A stretch of DNA of 64,000 nt from Palsa-504 sp963744575 (GTDB taxonomy: Bacteria; Actinomycetota; Actinomycetes; Streptosporangiales; Streptosporangiaceae), in the NCBI GenBank assembly GCA_963744575.1, contig CAVUUF010000023.1, positions 1 through 64,000 of the forward strand, read 5' to 3'. Below, piece after piece: positions 7,891 through 17,253 of this stretch. The position numbers were made by a program, and so were the translations under genes. Under the pieces are notes generated by a model. It was not told where the DNA came from. It saw only the letters and a list, made by a program, of their open reading frames with translations, and did no database searches. The stretch's first letter is position 1; each line of letters begins with the position of its first letter.

Positions 7891-9504
7891 TCAAGACCCG
7901 GTGTCGGCCGGCCGTGAGCGCAGCATGATGAAGGCGAGCAGGCCGGCCGCCAGCGCCAGCGCGGCCGACAGGGACAGAGCCGCGTGCAGGCCGTCGTGGA
8001 AGGCCGTGTACGCCGCCCCGATCACCTCCTGGACCACCTTACCGAACCCCGCGTAGGCCGCGGTGTTCTTCGGGATGGCGCCGGTCTCGATGGCGGTGAT
8101 CACCAGGCCCTGGAACTGGGGCGGGACGCCCAGGTGGTTCATCTGGGTGATCAGGCTGGCGTGCAGCTGGGAGTACACCAGGGAGCCGAGGATCGCCACC
8201 CCGGTGACGGCGCCGATCTCCCGGCTGGTGTTGGTGGCCGACGCGGCCATGCCGGACCGTTCCGGCGGCACCGCGGACAGCACCGCGGAGGTGATCGGCA
8301 CCACGGTGGTGCCGATGCCGATGCCCGCCAGCGCGAGCGCCACCGTCAGCAGCGCGTAGTCGGGGTTCGGGGACAGGTAGTGGTCGGTCAGGAACAGTCC
8401 GCAGGCCAGCAGCACGCAGCCGATCGTGATCGACCAGCGCGGCCCGGCCGCTGCCGTCCAGCGTCCGGCCAGCAGCGACGCCGCGATCATCAGCGCGGTC
8501 ATCGGCAAGAACACGGCCGCGAGCCGGTAGCCCGACGTGGACACCACCTCGACCAGGTACAGCGCGGTGAAGAAGAAGATGGCGAACGTGGCGAAGTACG
8601 TGCAGAACGCGGCGATGTTGGCCGTGGTGAACTCCGGGACGCGCAGGAAGCGCAGGTCCAGCAGCGGATGCCGGGCCCGGCGTTCCCACCAGCCGAACGC
8701 GGCGAACATGACCGCGCTCAGGCACAGCAGCGCGATCACGGCCGGCGACCCGAACCCCGCCGACTCCGCGTCGATGATCGCGAACACGAACGTGGCCAGG
8801 GCGCCTGCGCCGAGCAGCGTGCCCGCCGTGTCCACGCGCGCCGCGGTGGGGTCGGCGCTCTCTGGCAGGATGACCGCCGCGACGATGAGCGCGGCCAGGC
8901 CGAACGCCAGGTTGAACCAGAAGATGCCCCGCCAGCTCCAGACCCCGACGAGCACGCCCCCGACCACCGGCCCGGCCGCCAGCGCGAACCCGGACGTCGC
9001 GGCCCACACGCCGATCGCCCGGCTCCTGGCCCGGTCCTCCGGGTACAGGTGGCGGAGCATGGACAACGTGCCGGGCTCGCTGGCCGCGGCGCCCAGGCCC
9101 ATCACCGCGCGGCCCGCGATGAGCGTCTGGACGTTGGGGGCGAGCGCGCACAGCACCGAGCCGGCGCAGAACACCCCGGCCCCGGCCAGCATGACCTTCT
9201 TCCGGCCGAGTTCATCCCCGATCATCCCGCAGGCCAGCATGATGCTGGCGAAGGTGAGAGCGTAGGCGCCGACGACCCACTGCAGGTCCGCCACGTTCGT
9301 CTTCAGGCTGGTCTGGATGTCCCCGAGCGCCACGCTGACCACCGTGTTGTCCAGGAACGTCAGGAAGAGCAAGGTGCACAGCGTGGCCAGGGCCAGGGCC
9401 TGGCCGCCCCGGGATGTGGCGCCGCCCGCGCCGGGCCGGCCGCCGGAGACGGTTTCCGCCCGGCTGGCCACCAAGCGGCCGTGCCTCAGCCGGCTGAACT
9501 GCAT
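7891..9504 (-). CDS. MFS drug:H+ antiporter, DHA2 (14-helix) type
   Basis: A 537-residue MFS exporter with about 14 hydrophobic segments. Hallmarks are the motif-C-like start of helix 1 (LFLTFLDNTVVSVALGDI) with the conserved Asp, motif A as GMIGDELGRKKVMLAG, and motif C (ATSGFALAAGPVVGGVLVG) in helix 5, which is typical of EmrB/QacA-type antiporters. The ATG at 9504 is preferred over the upstream frame start because it overlaps the end of the preceding lipoprotein gene by only 19 nt, suggesting co-transcription and coupling. The N-terminal 35 residues are basic and probably cytoplasmic. Substrates cannot be predicted; no regulator gene lies beside it. Confidence 0.85.
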   Translation of the reverse strand: MQFSRLRHGRLVASRAETVSGGRPGAGGATSRGGQALALATLCTLLFLTFLDNTVVSVALGDIQTSLKTNVADLQWVVGAYALTFASIMLACGMIGDELGRKKVMLAGAGVFCAGSVLCALAPNVQTLIAGRAVMGLGAAASEPGTLSMLRHLYPEDRARSRAIGVWAATSGFALAAGPVVGGVLVGVWSWRGIFWFNLAFGLAALIVAAVILPESADPTAARVDTAGTLLGAGALATFVFAIIDAESAGFGSPAVIALLCLSAVMFAAFGWWERRARHPLLDLRFLRVPEFTTANIAAFCTYFATFAIFFFTALYLVEVVSTSGYRLAAVFLPMTALMIAASLLAGRWTAAAGPRWSITIGCVLLACGLFLTDHYLSPNPDYALLTVALALAGIGIGTTVVPITSAVLSAVPPERSGMAASATNTSREIGAVTGVAILGSLVYSQLHASLITQMNHLGVPPQFQGLVITAIETGAIPKNTAAYAGFGKVVQEVIGAAYTAFHDGLHAALSLSAALALAAGLLAFIMLRSRPADTGS

Positions 9505-10037
9505 GCCGATGGCACCGAGCCGCCGGGTATGAGCTTGAGCAGGCCGCACAGGCTGGCGGTGCCGACCTTCCAGGTGCCGCCCTGGTTGACCGACGTGCCC
9601 TTCCGGTTGGACAGCAGGCTCGACCCGCTGGACGTGATGGTGTAGGTCACGGTGGCCGAGGTTGGGGAGTTCACCGTCACGGCGGTGACCTTGGCGCCGA
9701 TGTTGCTGGCCAGCGGCAGGCTGTCGAACGCCTTGATGGCCGGCTCCAGGAGCTTCCCGTTCTGCAGCAGCGTGACCTTCTCCGCGACCGGGGTGCTGGA
9801 GTCGAAGAACTTCTCCCAGTTCGCGGTGATCTCCGCCACGGCGGCCGAGTTGCCGCCGGCCGAGGTGCTCGCCGAGGCCGAGCTCGCGGGGGCGGAAGAA
9901 GAGGCCGGGGCGCTCGGGGACGAGGTGGACGCGGACGTGCCGCTGGAACTGCTGCTGCAGGCGGCGGCCGTCAGGGCGAGCGCCAGGACCAACGCCGGCG
10001 CCAGGGTAGACCGGCGAGCCAAAAGCCTGAATCGCAT
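9486..10037 (-). CDS. MTB12-like lipoprotein
   Basis: A 183-residue secreted lipoprotein. The signal peptide ends in the lipobox LTAAAC with Cys27 as the lipidated residue, followed by a 40-residue Ser/Ala/Thr linker. The folded C-terminal domain (about residues 63-180) contains NWEKFFDSSTPVAEKVTLLQ, SATVTYTI and GGTWKVGTASLCGLL, the pattern of the low-molecular-weight antigen MTB12 family known from mycobacteria. ATG 10037 is chosen because TAGGAGG precedes it at ideal spacing; the frame is open 16 codons further up but without a ribosome site. It is the first gene of a pair with the MFS exporter. Its function is unknown; a cell-surface role is expected. Confidence 0.85.
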   Translation of the reverse strand: MRFRLLARRSTLAPALVLALALTAAACSSSSSGTSASTSSPSAPASSSAPASSASASTSAGGNSAAVAEITANWEKFFDSSTPVAEKVTLLQNGKLLEPAIKAFDSLPLASNIGAKVTAVTVNSPTSATVTYTITSSGSSLLSNRKGTSVNQGGTWKVGTASLCGLLKLIPGGSVPSACSSAG

Positions 10038-10220
10038 GCCACGCCTCCTAGGTCCCGGCCGGAGGTGCTGCCGAAACGTTGGCATTCTGAACCGAACTCA
10101 CGTGCGTGCTCAGTCTGCCCCGAATGTTTCCCAGGGTGCGGCTGGTTACCCGCCGCTGGCCGACGTGCGCGTCAGGGTAGGCGCGCCCGGATTTCCGCGC
10201 ACCATCCGGTGACGCCGGCT

Positions 10221-10472
10221 CTACCAGCGGAAATGCACGAACAAGCGGCCGAAGTTCTTGGAGTCCTTCTCCACCCGGTGGTATTTCGCTTTGATCTCTT
10301 TCTGCTCGAGGAACCGCAGCACGTGCTTCTTGAGCTGTCCGGAGCCCTTGCCCGGGATGATCTCGACGAGCGGCGCCTTCTTCGCCTCGGCCTCGTCGAT
10401 GATGGCCCGCAGCGCCCGATCGATGTCCTGCCCGCGGTTGTAGATGTCGTGCAGGTCAAGCTTCAGCTTCAT
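10221..10472 (-). CDS. Smr-domain protein
   Basis: An 83-residue single-domain protein that is almost entirely a small MutS-related (Smr) domain. LDLHDIYNRG carries the LDLHG-like motif and VEIIPGKGSGQLKKHVLRFL the GKGxG loop, with a C-terminal GRLFVHF strand. Smr domains bind or nick nucleic acids; in stand-alone bacterial proteins the role is often RNA cleavage or ribosome rescue, which is family knowledge and not shown here. The start is ATG 10472 (or GTG 10478). The gene overlaps the end of the gluconokinase gene by 17 nt, so the two are probably one transcript. The Gly after LDLH is replaced by Asp, a mild departure. Confidence 0.8.
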   Translation of the reverse strand: MKLKLDLHDIYNRGQDIDRALRAIIDEAEAKKAPLVEIIPGKGSGQLKKHVLRFLEQKEIKAKYHRVEKDSKNFGRLFVHFRW

Positions 10473-11007
10473 GGTCACCGCCAGCGCTCTGGGGCCCGCG
10501 GCCGGTAAGGCCTCGCGGGAACAGTACCGCGATGATCGACGCGACCGTGCCGGCCGGCGTGTCCGCGGGGACCACGCGGATGACCCGCTCGTCCGGCCCG
10601 GGCGGCTCCAGGGCCGCCAGCTGGGTGCCGAGCAGCTGTTCGGGGAAGAAGTGGCCGGCCCGGGCGGCCAGCCGCCGGGCCAGCACCTCGCTGTCCGCGG
10701 CCAGGAAGATCATCTGGGCTTCGGGACGGCCGTCGAGCAGCAGGTCCCGGTAGCAGCGCCGCAGCGCGGAGCAGCCGACGACGGCGGACTCCTGCCGGGC
10801 GATGTGCTCGTCCATCCAGGCGGCGATGGCCCGCAGCCACGGCCGGCGGTCCCCGTCGGTCAGCGGGATCCCGGCCCGCATCTTCTCGATGCTGGCGGCC
10901 GGGTGAAAGTCGTCGGCATCGGCGAACGGCCAGCCCAGGCGTCCGGCCAGCATGGCGCCGACCGTCGTCTTTCCGCTGCCGGACACGCCGGCCACGATCA
11001 CGATCAT
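10456..11007 (-). CDS. gntK: gluconokinase
   Basis: A 183-residue P-loop kinase that phosphorylates gluconate to 6-phosphogluconate, feeding the pentose phosphate pathway. It starts MIVIVAGVSGSGKTTVG, with the Walker A motif at residues 8-15. DADDFHP and the following KMRAGIPLTDGDRRPWL form the substrate-binding block of the GntK/IdnK family, and VVGCSALRRCYRDLL is the expected second signature. ATG 11007 gives the family-standard length; the frame is open 68 codons further upstream but that part is unrelated and overlaps the divergent yceI promoter region. It is followed by an overlapping Smr gene. No gluconate permease or GntR regulator is adjacent. Confidence 0.92.
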   Translation of the reverse strand: MIVIVAGVSGSGKTTVGAMLAGRLGWPFADADDFHPAASIEKMRAGIPLTDGDRRPWLRAIAAWMDEHIARQESAVVGCSALRRCYRDLLLDGRPEAQMIFLAADSEVLARRLAARAGHFFPEQLLGTQLAALEPPGPDERVIRVVPADTPAGTVASIIAVLFPRGLTGRGPQSAGGDHEAEA

Positions 11008-11112
11008 CGGGTTCCGCAATTCCTGAGCTCGTTGAGAGCCTGCTGAGAAAGTCCGGATGCATACTCGGAACGCGGCCGCAGCGGCCGGACCTCCTGCAGG
11101 AAAGATACTGCC

Positions 11113-11844
11113 ATGCCATTCACAAGGCCGCGCCACTGGCTGAGGTGGCTCATCGGAGCCACCGCCGCCGTCGCCATCCTGGCGGCGGCCGGTCCGTTCG
11201 TCTACATCCATTTCTTCAACGCCGCGCCGGCCGCGCTGTCGCTGCCGCCGTCGGGCAGCGGCTCGGCGTCAGCCTCGCCTTCGTCCACCGCGACAGCGAA
11301 CACCGCCACCACCGGATCGGTGGCCGGCACCTGGACGATCGGCTCCGGCTCGGTCGTCGGCTACCGGGTCAACGAGGTGCTGCTCGGGCAGAACGCCAGC
11401 GCCGTCGGCCGGACCACGTCGGTCACCGGGCACCTCACCATCGCGGGCAGCACCGCCACGGCCGCCAGCTTCAGCGTCCCGATGACCACCGTGCACAGCG
11501 ACAAGAGCCAGCGGGATGCCCAGTTCGACGGCCGGATCATGGACGTGTCCCAGTACCCGACCGGAACCTTCACGCTGACCAGCCCGATCGACCTGGCCCC
11601 GGTGCCGTCAGCCGGGGCGGTCCGGAGTTACACCGCGCACGGCAAGCTGACGCTGCACGGCACCACCCGCACGGTGACGTTCACCTTGACCGCCGAGCGC
11701 ACCGGAAGCCAGGTCAAGGTGGCCGGGGACATCCCGGTGCTGTTCTCGGACTACAACATCCAGAACCCGAGCTTCGCCGGCTTCGTGACCACGCAGGACC
11801 ACGGCCTGCTCGAGTTCCTCCTGGTCTTCACCAAGGCCAGCTAG
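11113..11844 (+). CDS. YceI-family lipocalin-like protein, membrane-anchored
   Basis: A 243-residue protein with an N-terminal membrane anchor or signal (WLIGATAAVAILAAAGPFVY, residues 12-31), a Ser/Ala/Thr linker and a YceI domain (about residues 72-240). Family features include the opening GTWTIGSGSVVGYRVNE, MTTVHSDKSQRDAQFDG and the closing NIQNPSFAGFVTTQDHG. YceI proteins are beta-barrels that bind isoprenoid-type lipids; the ligand here is unknown. It diverges from gntK and lies just upstream of the formate dehydrogenase operon with a 99-nt gap to that start, so a shared transcript is possible. No Cys follows the signal, so it is not a lipoprotein. Confidence 0.88.
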   Translation: MPFTRPRHWLRWLIGATAAVAILAAAGPFVYIHFFNAAPAALSLPPSGSGSASASPSSTATANTATTGSVAGTWTIGSGSVVGYRVNEVLLGQNASAVGRTTSVTGHLTIAGSTATAASFSVPMTTVHSDKSQRDAQFDGRIMDVSQYPTGTFTLTSPIDLAPVPSAGAVRSYTAHGKLTLHGTTRTVTFTLTAERTGSQVKVAGDIPVLFSDYNIQNPSFAGFVTTQDHGLLEFLLVFTKAS

Positions 11845-11943
11845 GAGGCGGCCATGGTCCCCTGCCGCGCCGCAGCGATCGTAGCGTGGGAGATACTTGG
11901 AACGAAGGCTGATCCGCGCGACGCGGGAGGTGATGCGAGGCTC

Positions 11944-14900
11944 ATGGGAACCCGCAGCTGGATCGGGTCGTGGCCGGTCTACCGGCAGCTGACCGGGACC
12001 GACCGCGGCGGGCTGGGCGCCGCCGCCAGGAGCGACCGCCGCCGCCAGGCCCGGACGAGCACCGCCGACGCCGTGGTCAAGTCGGTCTGCCCGTACTGCG
12101 CGGTGGGCTGCGGGCAGCAGGTGTACGTCAAAGGCGGGCAGGTCGTCCAGATCGAGGGCGACCCCGACTCCCCGGTCAGCCGCGGCCGGCTGTGCCCGAA
12201 GGGCTCGGCCAGCCTGCAGCTCACCACGGGAGGCTCGCGCCAGTACCGGGTGAGATACCGCAGGCCGTTCGGGAAAAAATGGGAAGACCTCGACCTGGAC
12301 ACGGCCATGGACATGATCGCCAACCGGGTCCTGGCCGCCCGCCGGCACGGCTGGCAGTGGGAGGCGGAAGGGGCCCGGACCCGGCGGACGCTAGGGTTCG
12401 CCAGCCTGGGCGGCGCGACGCTGGACAACGAAGAGAATTACCTGATCAAGAAGCTGTTCACGGCGCTGGGCGCGATCCAGATCGAGAACCAGGCGCGGAT
12501 ATGACACTCCTCCACCGTCCCCGGTCTGGGGACTAGCTTCGGCCGCGGCGGCGCGACCACGTTCCAGCAGGACCTGCAGAACTCCGACTGCATCCTCATC
12601 GAGGGCTCGAACATGGCTGAGTGCCATCCGGTGGGGTTCCAGTGGGTGATGGAGGCCAAGGCACGCGGCGCGACGGTGATCCATGTTGACCCGCGGTTCA
12701 CCCGGACCAGCGCGCTGGCCGACCTGCACGTCCCGCTGCGCGCTGGTTCGGACATCGCCTTCCTCGGCGGGATCATCAACTACGTCCTGGCCGATGAGAA
12801 GTACTTCCGGGAGTACGTGGTCGCCTACACCAACGCGGCGGTGATCTTGACGGAGGATTTCAAGGACACCGAGGACCTGGACGGGGTGTTCTCCGGGCTG
12901 GACCGCGAGCACCGCGCCTACGACTTCGAGGCCTGGCGCTACCAGGGGGCCGAGGTGTCGGCGGCGGCCGGGGAGCGCGACCGTCCCGCTGACGCCGAAG
13001 ACCCCGGTGAGCCCGGCGAGGACGGGTCCGCGCACCGCGAGGTCCGCCGGGCCGGCCGCGGCGAGGCGCACGGCTCGGGCGGCGCCGCGGCCCACCCGGA
13101 CCCGGACCGGGACGAGACGCTGCAGCACCCGCGGTGCGTGTTTCAGGTGCTCAAGCGGCACTTCGCGCGGTATACCCCCGAGCTGGTCCAGCAGGTCTGC
13201 GGGGTGCCGCCGGACACGTTCGCCCGGGTCTGCGAGCTGGTGACGCAGAACTCCGGACCCGACCGCACCACGGCGCTCGTCTACAGCGTCGGCTGGACCC
13301 AGCACACCGTGGGCACGCAGTACATCCGCACCGCCGCCATCTTGCAGTTGCTGCTGGGCAACATCGGCAGGCCCGGCGGCGGCATCCTGGCGCTGCGCGG
13401 GCACGCCTCGATCCAGGGCTCCACCGACATCCCCACCCTTTTCGACCTGCTGCCCGGCTACCTGCCCATGCCGCACGTGCAGGGGAACGAGGACCTGGCC
13501 GCCTACGTGGCCGCCGAGAGCACCGACAAGGGCTTCTGGGCGGACATGGGCGCGTATATGGTCAGCCTGCTCAAGGCCTGGTGGGGCGACGCGGCCACGG
13601 CGGACAACGATTTCTGCTACGACTACCTGCCCCGGCTGACCGGCAGCCACAGCACCTACGAGACCGTGGTCGCGCAGATCGAGGGCCACTGCCGGGGTTA
13701 CTTCCTGTTCGGGGAGAACCCGGCCGTCGGCTCGGCCAACGGCCGGATGCAGCGGTTCGGCCTGGCCGGCCTGGACTGGCTGGTGGTACGGGACCTGGTC
13801 ATGATCGAGAGCGCGACCTTCTGGCAGAACGGGCCGGAGATCGAGACCGGGGAGATGAGCACAGAGGACATCGGCACCGAGGTGTTCTTCCTGCCCGCCG
13901 CGGCGCACACCGAGAAGAACGGGTCGCTCACCAACACCCAGCGGATGCTGCAGTGGCACCACGAGGCGGTCGAGCCCGCCGGGGAGGCGCGCAGCGACCT
14001 GTGGTTCACCTACCACCTCGGCCGCAAGATCAGGGCGAAGCTGGCCGGCTCGGCCGACGAGATGGACCGGCCCTTGCTGGACCTCACCTGGGACTACCCG
14101 GTCGAGGGAGCGCTGGCCGAGCCGTCGGCCGAGGCGGTGCTCGCGGAGGTCAACGGCTGGGATGGCCAGCGGCGGCCGCTGTCCTCGTACACCCAGCTCA
14201 GCGACGAGGGGTCCACCGCGTGCGGCTGCTGGATCTACTGCGGCGTGCGGGCCGACGGCGTGAACCAGGCCGCCCGGCGCACGCCTGGATCCGAGCAGAG
14301 CTGGGTCGCGCCCGACTGGGGCTGGGCCTGGCCGCTGAACCGGCGCATCCTCTACAACCGCGCCGCGGCCGACCCCGGCGGCAGGCCGTGGAGCGACCGC
14401 AAGGCGCTGGTCTGGTGGGACGCTGACGCGGGGAAGTGGACCGGGCACGATGTGCCGGACTTCGTCCCCGACCGGGCGCCGTCCTACCGGCCGCCCGACG
14501 ACGCCACCGGCGTCGACGCCATCTCCGGCATCGACCCGTTCATCCTGCAGGCCGACGGCAAGGCCTGGCTGTTCGCCCCCGCCGGCCTGGTGGACGGCCC
14601 GCTGCCCGCGCACTACGAGCCGCAGGAATCCCCGTTCGCCAACCCGCTCTACGGCCAGCAGCGCAACCCGGTCCGGGAGATCATCAGGCACCCGCAGAAC
14701 CCACTGCAGCCGTCCGGGCGCGAACTGGGATCGGCGGTGTTCCCTTACGTCGCCACCACCTACCGGCTCACCGAGCATCACACCGCGGGTGGCATGTCCC
14801 GCATGCTGCCCTACCTGTCGGAGCTGCAGCCGGAGTTCTTCTGCGAGGTCTCCCCGGAACTCGCCGCCGAGCGGGACCTGGAGAACGGCGGATGGGCCAC

Positions 14901-15216
14901 GATCGTCACGGCGCGGGCCGCGATCGAGGCCCGGGTCCTGGTCACCGCGCGGATCCGGCCCATCGACGTGCAGGGCCGCCGGCTGCACCAGATCGGGCTG
15001 CCCTATCACTGGGGCGCCAACGGCCTGACCGCCGGCGACTCCGCGAACGACCTGGCCCACCTGGCCCTGGACCCGAACGTGCACATCCAGGAGGTAAAGG
15101 CGCTGGCCTGCGACATCCGGCCGGGACGCCGCCCGCGCGGGCCCGCGCTGCGGCAACTGGTACGCGAATACGCGCAGCGGGCGGGCATCACCGGCGACAC
15201 CGGCACGGAGGTGTGA
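11944..15216 (+). CDS. fdhA: formate dehydrogenase catalytic subunit, selenocysteine-containing
   Basis: A molybdopterin-dependent formate dehydrogenase of about 1090 residues. The 4Fe-4S motif is C49-C52-C56-C84 (CPYCAVGC and GRLCPKG). At codon 187 an in-frame TGA (12502-12504) stands where the family has Sec or Cys: ENQARI, then Sec, then HSSTVPGLG, with FGRGG following. The same frame continues without interruption to the stop at 15214, and a hairpin follows the TGA, so it should be read as Sec rather than as two genes. The molybdopterin domain and a C-terminal dinucleotide-binding domain (YHWGANGLTAGDSANDL) follow. Residues near 336-395 are an acidic, low-complexity insert. ATG 11944 gives the common MG...WIGSWPVYRQL start; ATG 11854, with AGGAGG upstream, is the alternative. 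It heads a three-gene operon. Confidence 0.93.
12502..12533 (+). promoter_or_regulatory. UGA(Sec) codon and bacterial SECIS-like hairpin
   Basis: The TGA at 12502-12504 is followed 12 nt later by a perfect 6-bp stem, GTCCCC (12517-12522) and GGGGAC (12528-12533), with a GGTCT loop. The E. coli fdhF SECIS also presents a GGUCU apical loop to SelB. Position, stem and loop together support selenocysteine insertion. The hairpin lies inside the coding sequence, as is normal in bacteria. Confidence 0.85.
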
Positions 15217-15217
15217 G

Positions 15218-16024
15218 ATGAGCATCGACCCCGCCGCCCGGGCGGGCCATGTCGACCACCCCGCCCGGACGGGCTTCTTCACCGACACGTCGGTCTGCAT
15301 CGGGTGCAAGGCCTGCGAGGTGGCCTGCAAGGAGTGGAACGCGGTGCCCGAGGACGGCCTGAGCCTGTCCGGGATGTCGTATGACAACACGGTGGGCCTA
15401 GGCGCGTCGACCTGGCGGCACGTGGCGTTCATCGAGCAGCCGGGCGATGCCGCCCACGGCGTGCGCTGGCTGATGTCCAGTGACGTGTGCAAGCACTGCA
15501 CCGAGTCGGCCTGCCTGGACGTGTGCCCGACCGGGGCGCTGTTCCGCACCGAGTTCGGCACCGTGGTGGTCCAGGACGATGTGTGCAACGGCTGCGGGTA
15601 CTGCGTCCCGGCCTGCCCGTTCGGCGTGATCGGCCGCCGCGAGGAGGACGGCCAGGCGCACAAGTGCACGCTGTGCTACGACCGGCTCGGCGCCGGCCTC
15701 GAACCCGCCTGCGCCAAGGCCTGCCCGACCAAGTCGATCCAGTTCGGCCCGGTGGAGGAGTTGCGCGCGCGGGCCCGGCTGCGGGTCCAGGACCTGCGCG
15801 CCGCCGGGCAGGACCAGGCCCGGCTGTACCTCGACGACCCGGCCGACGGCATCGGCGGCGGCGGGGCGTTCTTCCTGCTGCTGGACGAGCCCGAGGTGTA
15901 CGGGCTGCCGCCGGACCCGGTCGTCACCACCCGGGACCTGCCGGGGATGTGGAAGCATGTCGCCGTCGCCGCGGCGGGCCTCGCCGTCACCGCGGTCGCG
16001 CTCGGCCTGGGCAGGCGGCGGTGA
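15218..16024 (+). CDS. fdhB: formate dehydrogenase iron-sulfur (electron transfer) subunit
   Basis: A 268-residue ferredoxin-like subunit that carries electrons from the catalytic subunit to the membrane subunit. Four cysteine clusters are visible: CIGCKACEVAC (from residue 27), CKHCTESACLDVCP, CNGCGYCVPACP and CTLCYDRL with CAKACP, giving up to four [4Fe-4S] centres as in FdnH/FdoH-type proteins. A C-terminal hydrophobic segment (HVAVAAAGLAVTAVALGLG) followed by RRR anchors it in the membrane. The ATG at 15218 follows the fdhA stop by one base, so translation is coupled. The GTGA at its end starts the next gene. No Tat signal is visible, so the active site probably faces the cytoplasm. Confidence 0.92.
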   Translation: MSIDPAARAGHVDHPARTGFFTDTSVCIGCKACEVACKEWNAVPEDGLSLSGMSYDNTVGLGASTWRHVAFIEQPGDAAHGVRWLMSSDVCKHCTESACLDVCPTGALFRTEFGTVVVQDDVCNGCGYCVPACPFGVIGRREEDGQAHKCTLCYDRLGAGLEPACAKACPTKSIQFGPVEELRARARLRVQDLRAAGQDQARLYLDDPADGIGGGGAFFLLLDEPEVYGLPPDPVVTTRDLPGMWKHVAVAAAGLAVTAVALGLGRRR

Positions 16025-16995
16025 GGCCGCCGGTGAGCGTGCCGGTCCGCCGCCGGGACGGCCTGCGTCGCCGCCGGGGCGAGCGGCCGATGGTGCCCGA
16101 CGCGGAGTTCACCTCCTACTACGGCCGCCCGGTGATCAAGGAACCGGTATGGCGGGCGCCGGACGTGCCCGGGTACCTGTTCCTCGGCGGCCTCGCGGGC
16201 GCGTCGTCGGTGCTGGCGGCCGGCGCGCACCTGTCCGGGTACGGCGAGCTGGCCCGGGTGGCCAAGGTCGGCGCCCTCGGCGCGATCAGCCTGTCCGGCG
16301 TCGCGCTCGTGCACGACCTGGGGCGGCCCGCGCGGTTCGCCCACATGCTGCGGGTCTTCAAGCCGAGTTCGCCGATGAGCGTCGGCTCCTGGCTGCTGGC
16401 CGGGTACGGCCCGGTCGCGGGCGCCGCCGCGGTGTCGGAGCTGACCGGGATCCTTCCGGCGGCCGGAACCGCCGCCACGCTCGGCGCGGGCCTGCTCGGG
16501 CCGGCCGTCGCGACCTACACCGCCGCGCTGCTCTGCGACACGGCCGTCCCGGCCTGGCACGACGGCTACCGGGAGATGCCGTACGTGTTCGCCGGGTCGG
16601 CGGCCAGCGCCGCGGGCGGTCTCGGGCTGCTCGCCACCCGCCCCGCCGACGCGAAACCCGCCCGCGACCTGGCCGTTCTCGGCGCCTCGGTCGAGCTCAT
16701 CGGCAAGCGCCTGCTGGTCGGCCGCCTCGCCCGGACCGAAGGCCAGAGCCTCGCGGAGCCCTACGAGACCGGGACGACCGGCGCCATCCTGCGGCTCGCC
16801 GAGTTCCTGACCGCGGGCGCGCTGGCGGGCGCGGTGGTCGGACGGCGCAGCCGGGCCATCTCCGCGCTGGCCGGCGGGTCGCTGCTGGCGGCGTCGGCGC
16901 TGACCAGGTTCGGGATCTTCGAGGCGGGCATGGCCTCGGCCCGGGACCCGAAGTACACGATCGTGCCGCAGCGCCGCCGGTCCCGGCCGGAATGA
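16021..16995 (+). CDS. NrfD-like membrane subunit of the formate dehydrogenase
   Basis: A 324-residue NrfD/PsrC-type polytopic protein, the likely quinone-reactive membrane partner. After a basic N-terminus (RRRDGLRRRRGERPMVPDAE) come EFTSYYGRPVIKEPVW and GYLFLGGLAGASSVLAAGA, then about eight hydrophobic helices. HDLGRPARFAHMLRVFKP and SPMSVGSWLLA are characteristic NrfD segments. GTG 16021 overlaps the preceding stop as GTGA; GTG 16033 is the alternative. The operon therefore encodes a complete formate:quinone module without a cytochrome b. Maturation genes (fdhD, selA, selB, selD) are not in the window and must be elsewhere if the enzyme is active. Confidence 0.9.
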   Translation: MRPPVSVPVRRRDGLRRRRGERPMVPDAEFTSYYGRPVIKEPVWRAPDVPGYLFLGGLAGASSVLAAGAHLSGYGELARVAKVGALGAISLSGVALVHDLGRPARFAHMLRVFKPSSPMSVGSWLLAGYGPVAGAAAVSELTGILPAAGTAATLGAGLLGPAVATYTAALLCDTAVPAWHDGYREMPYVFAGSAASAAGGLGLLATRPADAKPARDLAVLGASVELIGKRLLVGRLARTEGQSLAEPYETGTTGAILRLAEFLTAGALAGAVVGRRSRAISALAGGSLLAASALTRFGIFEAGMASARDPKYTIVPQRRRSRPE

Positions 16996-17253
16996 ACTGG
17001 CGGCCCTCGCTGTTACCGGTTATAGCCATATTTCGATGCGGTGCCCGCCAAACGCGGGGCACGGCCCAGCTCCGTCAGTCGACGTCGAGCCAATGACGAA
17101 ATCTGTCCGCAGCGTTTTCCCGCATTCCCCGCTGGCCCATCCGCCCAGCTAACCGGGTTTAGCTGCCATCCGAGGCGCCTTCACGCCAGCGATTCTTCCG
17201 GCCTGCGCGAATTCAGCGCGGCCGCATTCACCGTCGCAGAAAGGAATCTGGTC

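Noticed and set aside
11854..12504. Formate dehydrogenase split into two separate genes at TGA 12502
   Set aside because: The frame is continuous, the flanking residues match the Sec site of the family, and a SECIS-type hairpin follows, so it is one selenoprotein gene.
12391..15669. Long open frame (1092 codons) on the minus strand across the formate dehydrogenase genes
   Set aside because: Its translation is Arg/Gly/Pro/Val-rich with no domain and mirrors the third-position GC bias of the plus-strand fdh genes, whose motifs are unmistakable.
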